The notes beneath the pieces were generated by a model. It saw only the letters and a list, made by a program, of their open reading frames with translations. It had not been told where the DNA came from and ran no database searches. Below are positions 7,727-12,927 of a DNA stretch of 12,927 nucleotides, piece by piece (position 1 is the stretch's first letter; the number at the start of each line of letters is the position of its first letter). The DNA lies in NCBI GenBank assembly GCA_047518225.1, contig JAKZRK010000315.1:1-12927 (forward strand), written 5' to 3'. The DNA comes from GCA-2731375 sp047518225 (GTDB lineage: Bacteria; Pseudomonadota; Alphaproteobacteria; GCA-2731375). The translations under genes and the position numbers were made by a program.

Positions 7727-9601
7727 ATGCTGGAGGTCAACTTTCATAACAGCCGTCGCTCCATCTGGCGCTTTCCCGTGCCGATGCGGGCCATTGGCCT
7801 CGCCATGTTGTTTTGCCTAACGGGGTCTTTCGCGGCCCAGGCCGTACAGGCCGGCCCCGCGGCGGCACCTGTTGCCCCACTGGACACGGTCACGCCGGAA
7901 AACCCAATCCGGGACATGGGCCTGCCGAAGATTTTGAGCCCGGCGGACATTTCGAACTACCGGCGTATCTTCGCGTTGCAGGAGATGGGTAAGTGGAAGG
8001 CGGCGGATCGTCTGATCAAGCGCCTGGATGATAATCTGTTGCTGGGCCACGTGTTATTCCAGCGCTATATGCATCCCAGGAAATACCGCTCCCGCTATCG
8101 GGAATTGAAGGGTTGGCTGGCCCAATACGCCGATCACCCGGGAGCTGCCAGGGTATACAAGCTGGCCCAGCGGCGGCGGCCGAAAAACTACCGGGCCCCG
8201 CGTGCGCCGGTCGGTCCCCGGTCAGCCCGCGGCTATGCTGATCCGACGCCCGATCCCAGTTATCGTTCGCCCCGCAGGCGAAATGCCGCCCAGCGCCGCC
8301 GTGTACGCCAGATTGCTTCCAAAATTCGCCGCAACGTACGGCGCGAAATTCTGACGCAGTCGGAGAAATTTCTGGCCCGCAAGGACGTCACCAAGTTGCT
8401 GGACGTGGTGGAGCGGGATGCATTGCTGAGCCGGGTGGCGGCCAGGTGGTTCTATCGCGGCAACCCCGAACGGGCCCTGGCCTTGGCCGGCCCGGCCGCG
8501 GACCGCTCCCGCGCCCACATCTCCAATGCGGACTGGATTGCCGGCCTGTCCGCCTGGCGCCTGCAAAAGACCGATCTGGCGGCCCGGCATTTCGAGGCTC
8601 TGGCTTATTCCACCACGGCCGATGCATGGAACCGCACGGCGGGCGCGTTCTGGGCCGCACGGGCCTATCTGGTCGGCCGGCAGCCGGACCGGGTGAACCC
8701 TTTATTGCAATTGGCGGCGGAACATCCCCGTACATTTTATGGCCTGATCGCGGCGCGGCAATTGGGCGTCGATCTGGATCTGCACTGGACGCCACCGCCC
8801 TTGACATCCGATGGCATGGCGCTGCTCGATGGTATCCCAGGCGCCCGCCGCGCTATCGCCCTGGCCCAGGTGGGTAAGGTGCACCTGGCGGAACGGGAAC
8901 TGCGCCGTTACTATCTGGGCGGCGACCGCTCGAGCGGCCCGGCTCTGCTGGCCCTGGCCCATAAACTGGATCTGCCGGCGACACAATTGCGCATGGCCCG
9001 GGGCGTGCGCGGCAGCGATGACCGGCCCTATGATCGGGCGCTGTTCCCTATGCCGCCGTGGCAACCGGCAAACGGTTTCGCCGTGGACCGGGCCCTTTTG
9101 TTTGCCTTCATGCGGCAGGAATCGGGCTTCAACGCCCGCGCCAAAAGCCCCGTGGGCGCCCGTGGTCTGATGCAATTGATGCCCCGGACCGCATCCTTCG
9201 TGGCCCGCGACCGCAGTTTGCACCGGCGCAACAAGTCGAAGCTTTATAATCCGGAATTCAATCTGGAACTGGGCCAAAAATATCTCGCGCACCTGCTGCG
9301 GGATGACTTGGTAAAGGGCAACCTGTTCCACTTGGCGGTGGCCTATAACGCCGGTCCCGGCAACCTGCGTAAATGGCTGCGCAAGGCCAGGTTCGAAGGC
9401 GACCCCCTGTTGTTCGTGGAAACCATCCCCTGGCGTGAAAGCCGCCTGTTCGTCGAACGGGTGCTGACTAATTTCTGGATTTACCGGGAACGCTTGCGCG
9501 AGGACAGCCCCTCTCTGGATGCGGCGGCGACCGGACATTGGCCGATCTATTTCAACTTGGACAATGCAACGGAGGCGGTGGCGCGAAATGCCCGGAATTG
9601 A
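7727..9601 (+). CDS. Soluble lytic murein transglycosylase (Slt family)
   Basis: This periplasmic enzyme cleaves the MurNAc-GlcNAc bond of peptidoglycan, forming 1,6-anhydro products. The 624-aa protein begins with a basic segment and a hydrophobic signal (about 20-42, likely cut after AVQA). A helical N-terminal domain follows, interrupted by a very basic Arg/Pro-rich stretch (about 148-207), then a superhelical region. The C-terminal goose-type lysozyme domain has the catalytic Glu465 in 'FMRQESGFNARAKSPVGARG', the 'LMQLMPRTA' helix, 'YNPEFNLELGQKYL' and 'AVAYNAGPGN', all canonical Slt motifs. The size is normal for Slt70-like proteins. ATG 7727 has no ribosome site; ATG 7784 is an alternative that would still leave a signal peptide. 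The last 14 bases overlap the MoaB gene. Confidence 0.94.
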   Translation: MLEVNFHNSRRSIWRFPVPMRAIGLAMLFCLTGSFAAQAVQAGPAAAPVAPLDTVTPENPIRDMGLPKILSPADISNYRRIFALQEMGKWKAADRLIKRLDDNLLLGHVLFQRYMHPRKYRSRYRELKGWLAQYADHPGAARVYKLAQRRRPKNYRAPRAPVGPRSARGYADPTPDPSYRSPRRRNAAQRRRVRQIASKIRRNVRREILTQSEKFLARKDVTKLLDVVERDALLSRVAARWFYRGNPERALALAGPAADRSRAHISNADWIAGLSAWRLQKTDLAARHFEALAYSTTADAWNRTAGAFWAARAYLVGRQPDRVNPLLQLAAEHPRTFYGLIAARQLGVDLDLHWTPPPLTSDGMALLDGIPGARRAIALAQVGKVHLAERELRRYYLGGDRSSGPALLALAHKLDLPATQLRMARGVRGSDDRPYDRALFPMPPWQPANGFAVDRALLFAFMRQESGFNARAKSPVGARGLMQLMPRTASFVARDRSLHRRNKSKLYNPEFNLELGQKYLAHLLRDDLVKGNLFHLAVAYNAGPGNLRKWLRKARFEGDPLLFVETIPWRESRLFVERVLTNFWIYRERLREDSPSLDAAATGHWPIYFNLDNATEAVARNARN

Positions 9602-10133
9602 TGAAAATATTGCCTTTCGCCCCGTCAACATCGCTGTTTTGACGGTCTCCGACAGCCGTTCCCTGACCGATGACCGCTCGGGGGATGTTTTGGTGGAGCG
9701 GTTAACCAACGCCGGTCACGAACTGGCCGGCCGGGCCATCGTCAAGGACGACATACCCGCGATCATCGGACAGTTAAACACCTGGATCGCGGATGCGGCG
9801 ATAGAGGCGGTCATTTCCACGGGCGGCACCGGGGTCACGGGCCGGGATGTCACCCCGGAAGCCTTCGCACAGGTCTATGAAAAAGAGATTGCCGGATTTG
9901 GTGAAGTTTTCCGCCAGATCAGTTTCAAATTTATCGGCACCTCGACGATCCAGTCCCGCGCCACGGCCGGGGTGGCGGGTGGAACCTATCTGTTTGCCTT
10001 GCCGGGTTCGCCGGGGGCCTGCCGGGATGGCTGGGATCATATCCTCAAGGATCAATTGGATATTCGTTACCGCCCCTGTAATTTTGCCGAACTGCTGCCC
10101 CGCTTGCAGGAACATTTGCCGGCGGGCGCCTAG
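9588..10133 (+). CDS. moaB: Molybdenum cofactor biosynthesis protein MoaB
   Basis: MoaB/MogA-fold proteins adenylylate molybdopterin before molybdenum insertion; MoaB naming is used for this single-domain group. The 181-aa protein starts MPGIDENIAFRPVNIAVLTV. It shows 'SDSRSLTDDRSGD' (21-33), the nucleotide/pterin loop STGGTGVTGRDVTPEA (77-92), 'GTSTIQSRATAGV' (117-129) and 'LPGSPGACRDGWD' (138-150). These are diagnostic for the family. The same frame is open further upstream to 9519, but that part lies over the end of the transglycosylase gene and has no family similarity, so I use ATG 9588, 12 bases after GGAGG (9571-9575). It overlaps the preceding gene by 14 nt, which suggests cotranscription. 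It converges on the next gene with only 5 bases between stops. Confidence 0.94.
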   Translation: MPGIDENIAFRPVNIAVLTVSDSRSLTDDRSGDVLVERLTNAGHELAGRAIVKDDIPAIIGQLNTWIADAAIEAVISTGGTGVTGRDVTPEAFAQVYEKEIAGFGEVFRQISFKFIGTSTIQSRATAGVAGGTYLFALPGSPGACRDGWDHILKDQLDIRYRPCNFAELLPRLQEHLPAGA

Positions 10134-10138
10134 CCCGA

Positions 10139-10735
10139 TCAGGGTTGGTCCACATAAGCGTTTTGATACGCTTGAAAATCGGCGGGCGTATCCACATCCG
10201 ATAGGGTTTCCAGCATTACCACCCGCGCCGCCGTTGGCAGATTGGCCAGGGTATCGGCCAGGGCGTGGGGGCTGGACCAGCGGACCTGGCGGAACAATCG
10301 TCCCGCCCATCGGCCACGGCGCAGGCCCACCAACCAGAAACCACCGTCGGCGGCCGGCCCGAAGACCACGTCGGCCCGTTTCAGGGCGCACAGAGCCTGC
10401 GCTATGTGGTGTCGGTCCAGATCTGGAATATCGCCGCCGACAAGAACCACCGGGCCTTTATGGGCCAGCATGGCCCTGGCCATGCGCCGGCCTAGATCGC
10501 CCTGGCCTTGGGGCTGGCGATGCAGACCCGTCGGCCAGCGGGCGGCACCTTGATCCGGACTGACGGCCAGCACCGTCCGCCAGCGGCCGTCGTGGCCCAG
10601 GCGGCGCCACAGTCTGGTTAGCATGGCGTTGTAGAAGCGCCAGGCGGCCAGCCTGCCGATGGCCGCGCCCAGGCGGGTCTTTACGGCACCTAGCCGTGGC
10701 GCCTTGACGAACAGGATCAACTGGCCCGGTTCCAT
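10139..10735 (-). CDS. DUF2064/TIGR04282-type transferase (CofC-like fold)
   Basis: Protein of 198 aa, the usual size of the TIGR04282 group ('transferase 1, rSAM/selenodomain-associated'), which resembles the guanylyltransferase CofC and glycosyltransferase-A folds. Seen motifs are the N-terminal 'FVKAPRLGAVKTRLG' (9-23), 'QGQGDLGRRM' (76-85), the 'VLVGGDIPDLD' metal/nucleotide strand (97-107) and 'VVFGPAADGGFWLVGL' (123-138). The start ATG 10735 has a GGGGGA ribosome site about ten bases upstream; the longer open frame to 10942 overlaps the glycosyltransferase and is not supported. The substrate is unknown for the family. It follows the glycosyltransferase by 25 bases and probably shares its transcript. 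The family match is firm, the reaction is not. Confidence 0.88.
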   Translation of the reverse strand: MEPGQLILFVKAPRLGAVKTRLGAAIGRLAAWRFYNAMLTRLWRRLGHDGRWRTVLAVSPDQGAARWPTGLHRQPQGQGDLGRRMARAMLAHKGPVVLVGGDIPDLDRHHIAQALCALKRADVVFGPAADGGFWLVGLRRGRWAGRLFRQVRWSSPHALADTLANLPTAARVVMLETLSDVDTPADFQAYQNAYVDQP

Positions 10736-10760
10736 GCCTTTTCCCCCATCGGCGCCATGT

Positions 10761-11441
10761 TCAGCCGTATAGCCGGACCAGCAACCGGGGCGGCAACCCC
10801 AGAAAATACAGGCCCAGGCACAGCAGATTGCGGGCCGGGCGGCGCCAATAGCCGCCGCGCCGATAACGCTGGGCCGAGGTCTTGGCCGCCGCCGCCAGCA
10901 TGCGTAACCGCCGCCGTCCGATCCGGCGGGCCAGATCCACATCCTCCATCACGGGAAGATCGCGGAAGCCGCCGATCCGGCCATAAAAGCGCCGGGACAG
11001 CAACAGGCCCTGATCGCCGTAAGGCAGGCCGAATTTGGCGCAGCGCCAAGCCACGATCCGCTCCAATCGCCGGGCCGCCGGCCGCTCGTCGTCGAGGGCG
11101 AAGCGAAATGCCGCCGCCCGCGCGCGGTTTTCCGCATCGGCCACGAAGTCCTCCGCCGCGAACAGCCATTCGGGAGCCAAAACGGTGTCGCCGTGCAGGA
11201 ACAACAGCCACTCGCCGCCAGCCGCCACGGCGCCGCGCTGCAATTGCCCGCCCCGTCCCGCCGGTCCGGTCATCAGCCGGGCGCCGGCGGCCTGGGCAAC
11301 GGCCTGCGTGCCGTCGGTGGAGCCACCATCGCTGATCAGCACCTCTTGGACTAGGCCCACATCCTGGCCCGGCTTCAGGGCCGCCAAGGTAGCGGGCAGG
11401 CTGGCCGCGGCGTTCAAGGTGGGTATGACGACTGAAATCAT
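10761..11441 (-). CDS. Family 2 glycosyltransferase, TIGR04283 type
   Basis: Protein of 226 aa with a GT-A fold: MISVVIPTLNAAASLPATL at the N-terminus, 'DGGSTDGT' (38-45), a metal-binding 'FLHGDT' (81-86), 'YGDQGLLLSRRFYGRIGGF' (141-159) and 'MEDVDLARRI' (165-174). This pattern is that of TIGR04283 ('transferase 2, rSAM/selenodomain-associated'), often annotated as arsenosugar biosynthesis glycosyltransferase after the cyanobacterial context. No ArsM or ArsS homologue is in this window, so that role is not supported here. The hydrophobic C-terminus (about 204-223) may touch the membrane. I chose ATG 11441 because MISVVIPTLN is the family start; ATG 11450 and 11453 are in frame. It pairs with the DUF2064 gene downstream and diverges from the radical SAM gene across 76 bases. 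Confidence 0.88.
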   Translation of the reverse strand: MISVVIPTLNAAASLPATLAALKPGQDVGLVQEVLISDGGSTDGTQAVAQAAGARLMTGPAGRGGQLQRGAVAAGGEWLLFLHGDTVLAPEWLFAAEDFVADAENRARAAAFRFALDDERPAARRLERIVAWRCAKFGLPYGDQGLLLSRRFYGRIGGFRDLPVMEDVDLARRIGRRRLRMLAAAAKTSAQRYRRGGYWRRPARNLLCLGLYFLGLPPRLLVRLYG

Positions 11442-11517
11442 GGCCACCATCATAGCGGAAATCTGCGCCGCATAATGTTCTTGATTTGTTCCTGCGATAT
11501 CGTAGCGTCCACCGATC

Positions 11518-12627
11518 ATGGATGAAAGCACAACAAACCGCATGCACCCGGCCAGCCGCCGTGGCCGCGGCGCCGCCAGCAACCAATCGGGCCGTTACGA
11601 GGCCCATGACCGGGAATGGTGCGATGATGGCTGGGGCAACCTGGATGCCGCCCCGCCAGCCCTGAGCACGTCCCTGACCAAGGATAGCAGCCGCAAGGTT
11701 ATCAGCTATAACAAATCGCCCGATCTCGGCTTTGACCGCGCCATCAATCCCTATCGGGGCTGCGAACATGGTTGCATCTATTGTTTCGCCCGGCCGACCC
11801 ATGCCTGGCTGGGCCTGTCGCCCGGGCTGGATTTTGAAAGCCGATTGTCTTTCAAGCCCGACGCCCCGGCGGTCCTGGCGCGGGAGTTGCGCCGCCGCGG
11901 CTATCAATGCCGCCCCATAGCCCTGGGCACCAATACGGACCCCTATCAGCCGGTGGAGAGGCGCCTGGCGGTGACCCGGGAACTGCTGAAAGTACTGGAC
12001 GGCTTCAACCACCCGGTCTCCATCGTGATGAAATCCAATCTGATCTGCCGCGATATTGATATTCTAGGCCCAATGGCGGCCCGCGGCCTGGTCAAGGCGG
12101 CGGTGTCCGTCACCACCCTGGACCGCCGTCTAGCCCGGCGCATGGAACCCCGCGCGGCGACGCCCGAACGCCGCCTGGCCGCCCTGGCCAGTTTGGCCAG
12201 GGCAGGGATCCCCTCGGCGGTCATGGTGGCGCCGGTGATCCCGGCCCTGACGGATATGGAGATGGAGGCGATCCTGGGCCGGGCCGCCGCCGGCGGGGCC
12301 CAGGCGGCCGGCTATATCCTTTTGCGCCTGCCGTTGGAAATCAAGGCGCTGTGGCGGGAATGGCTGGCCGAGCATTATCCCGACCGGGCCGAACGCATCA
12401 TGCGGCATGTCCGCGAGGCCCGTGGCGGCAAGGACTACGACAGCCAATTCCATCAACGCATGGTCGGCGCGGGACCCTACGCGGAATTGATCGCCCGGCG
12501 TTTTGAATTGGCCTGCCGGCGCCTGGGCCTGCGCCAGGGCCGGGAGGAGCATAGATTGGATTGTGGGCAGTTCCGTCCGCTGCCCGAACCAGCTTCGCCC
12601 GAGGATGACCAACTGCCGCTGTTTTGA
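11518..12627 (+). CDS. PA0069-family radical SAM protein (SplB-like)
   Basis: Protein of 369 aa with the radical SAM [4Fe-4S] motif CEHGCIYC (Cys82, Cys86, Cys89), preceded by 'NKSPDLGFDRAINPYRG', typical of the PA0069 family, which is related to spore photoproduct lyase. Further conserved stretches are 'GTNTDPYQPVE' near 141-151, 'SVTTLDRRLARRMEPRAATPERRL' near 201-224 and 'PVIPALTD'. The C-terminus ends in QLPLF, similar to the usual family ending, so the gene is complete. The substrate is unknown. The first 25 residues are basic and probably disordered. The start could be ATG 11518 or ATG 11542; neither has a good ribosome site. It stands head to head with the glycosyltransferase gene. The frame after its TGA runs directly into the MaoC-like remnant. 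Confidence 0.9.
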   Translation: MDESTTNRMHPASRRGRGAASNQSGRYEAHDREWCDDGWGNLDAAPPALSTSLTKDSSRKVISYNKSPDLGFDRAINPYRGCEHGCIYCFARPTHAWLGLSPGLDFESRLSFKPDAPAVLARELRRRGYQCRPIALGTNTDPYQPVERRLAVTRELLKVLDGFNHPVSIVMKSNLICRDIDILGPMAARGLVKAAVSVTTLDRRLARRMEPRAATPERRLAALASLARAGIPSAVMVAPVIPALTDMEMEAILGRAAAGGAQAAGYILLRLPLEIKALWREWLAEHYPDRAERIMRHVREARGGKDYDSQFHQRMVGAGPYAELIARRFELACRRLGLRQGREEHRLDCGQFRPLPEPASPEDDQLPLF

Positions 12628-12774
12628 CGGTTCAACCAGATTCGCATGCGCGCCAAATTGAAGGCGGTGGAAGACATAAAGGGCGATGGCGTGCGCATCA
12701 TTTCCGAAGTGACCATGGAAGGCGAGGGCGAGGACCGCCCCGTTATGGTCGCCGAAACCATCGGTATTGCCTAA
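12628..12774 (+). pseudogene. 3' remnant of a MaoC-type acyl dehydratase gene
   Basis: The reading frame after the radical SAM stop is open for 48 codons to TAA (12772-12774). It gives RFNQIRMRAKLKAVEDIKG, then DGVRIISEVTMEGEGEDRP, then a tail VMVAETIGIA. The segment '(R)AKLKAVEDIKG...V...SEVT.E.EGEDRP..VAE' reads like the C-terminal strand pair of MaoC/hotdog enoyl-CoA hydratases, where such a segment closes a protein of about 150 aa. The first two thirds, including the catalytic Asp/His part, are absent. RFNQIR may be a second fragment joined by a small deletion. An ATG at 12646 would give a 43-aa ORF, but no ribosome site precedes it, so I treat it as decayed. The similarity is from memory and has not been aligned. 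Confidence 0.6.
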
Positions 12775-12793
12775 GCCTGAACCAAAAACCTTG

Positions 12794-12851
12794 CCTATCC
12801 GGTTTACACCCACACCCACTAGGGCTAGAATGGGCGCAAACCGGATATAGG
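12794..12851. repeat. Long imperfect inverted repeat before the transposase
   Basis: CCTATCCGGTTT (12794-12805) is mirrored by AAACCGGATATAGG (12838-12851) with a two-base insertion. Inside it are CCCA (12815-12818) with TGGG (12831-12834) and two CTAG copies (12819-12822, 12825-12828) separated by GG. Together they could fold into one long stem in DNA or RNA. The right arm ends at the start of the GGGGAG ribosome site of the transposase. It may be an insertion-sequence end, an operator, or a hairpin limiting transposase expression from outside transcripts. Confidence 0.55.
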
Positions 12852-12860
12852 GGAGCGCGC

Positions 12861-12927
12861 CATGGATGTTCTCGACCGCGCCGATCTCCCATTCCCGCAT
12901 TCGCTACCCGAGTTCCAGCGACTTTTC
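12861..12927 (+). CDS. IS1595-family transposase, N-terminal fragment
   Basis: An ATG at 12861, seven bases after GGGGAG, opens a frame that runs off the window: 22 codons reading MDVLDRADLPFPHSLPEFQR and then LF. The stretch '(F)P.SLPEFQRLF' matches the beginning of IS1595-family transposases as I remember them, in which it is followed by a zinc-ribbon (CPHC) domain and a DDE-type catalytic domain. Those later parts are outside the window. The identification rests on this short segment plus the inverted repeat in front, so it is probable rather than certain. Confidence 0.6.

Larger units (their letters stand above)
12794..12927 (+). mobile_element. Left part of an IS1595-family insertion sequence, truncated by window end
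   Basis: The transposase start and the inverted-repeat region upstream define the beginning of an insertion sequence. The exact left terminus and target duplication cannot be set because the right end is outside the window. The terminus probably lies within 12794-12835, where symmetric sequence is densest; GGGCTAGAATGGGCG from 12822 is one candidate. Confidence 0.5.

Noticed and set aside
8702..9709. 335-aa ORF antisense to the lytic transglycosylase
   Set aside because: It lies over conserved Slt catalytic motifs on the other strand; long antisense frames are expected in GC-rich coding DNA, and its peptide (Gln/His-rich) matches nothing known.
10139..11441. Arsenosugar or selenosugar biosynthesis cluster
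   Set aside because: The transferase pair carries such names in databases, but no ArsM, ArsS, SelD-like or other pathway gene is present in the window.
10717..12012. 431-aa minus-strand ORF across the glycosyltransferase and radical SAM genes
   Set aside because: It runs out of frame through two well-supported genes and shows no domain of its own.
12130..12900. 256-aa minus-strand ORF across the radical SAM end, the remnant and the IS start
   Set aside because: Shadow frame opposite conserved radical SAM sequence and crossing the inverted repeat; no motif.
1..12927. CRISPR arrays, tRNA and rRNA genes
   Set aside because: No regularly spaced repeats, cloverleaf-like sequences or conserved rRNA segments were seen on either strand by reading.

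Overview
The window looks like chromosomal DNA of an alphaproteobacterium, most likely a Rhodospirillales-type organism. This is inferred from three things: high GC in nearly all genes, family sequences that read as alphaproteobacterial (ETF-QO, MoaB, the short-cysteine family 4 uracil-DNA glycosylase), and the gene order. No rRNA, tRNA or CRISPR array was seen.

Layout. Bases 1-513 are distinctly AT-richer than the rest and hold no secure gene, only an open frame running in from the left edge (1-249) and an imperfect direct repeat. A secreted DUF3108 protein follows (514-1407, +). It converges on a four-gene minus-strand run that reads from 6598 down to 1426: ETF-ubiquinone oxidoreductase, a TPR lipoprotein, ispE, and a lipoprotein-type alpha/beta hydrolase. 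These genes overlap or nearly touch (26-nt overlap, 19-nt gap, 1-nt TAATG overlap), so they probably form one operon, with a candidate promoter at 6638-6667. Divergently, on the plus strand, lie a family 4 uracil-DNA glycosylase (6758-7624), a periplasmic soluble lytic transglycosylase (7727-9601) and a MoaB-type molybdenum-cofactor protein (9588-10133) that overlaps the transglycosylase end. Next come two minus-strand genes for a small-transferase pair, a DUF2064/CofC-like nucleotidyltransferase-fold protein (10139-10735) and a TIGR04283-type family 2 glycosyltransferase (10761-11441). A PA0069-family (SplB-like) radical SAM protein (11518-12627) diverges from them.

The right end is the accessory-looking part. 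Directly behind the radical SAM stop is a 3' remnant resembling the C-terminus of a MaoC-type acyl dehydratase (12628-12774). Then comes a long imperfect inverted repeat (12794-12851) and the first 22 codons of what reads as an IS1595-family transposase, cut by the window edge.

Functionally the core is housekeeping: electron entry to the quinone pool from acyl-CoA/amine dehydrogenases, isoprenoid precursor synthesis (MEP pathway), envelope lipoproteins and peptidoglycan turnover, uracil repair, and molybdopterin synthesis. I did not find a convincing new multi-gene system. The points most worth a second look are the cysteine-poor uracil-DNA glycosylase, the transferase pair facing a radical SAM gene, and the dehydratase remnant next to an insertion sequence.
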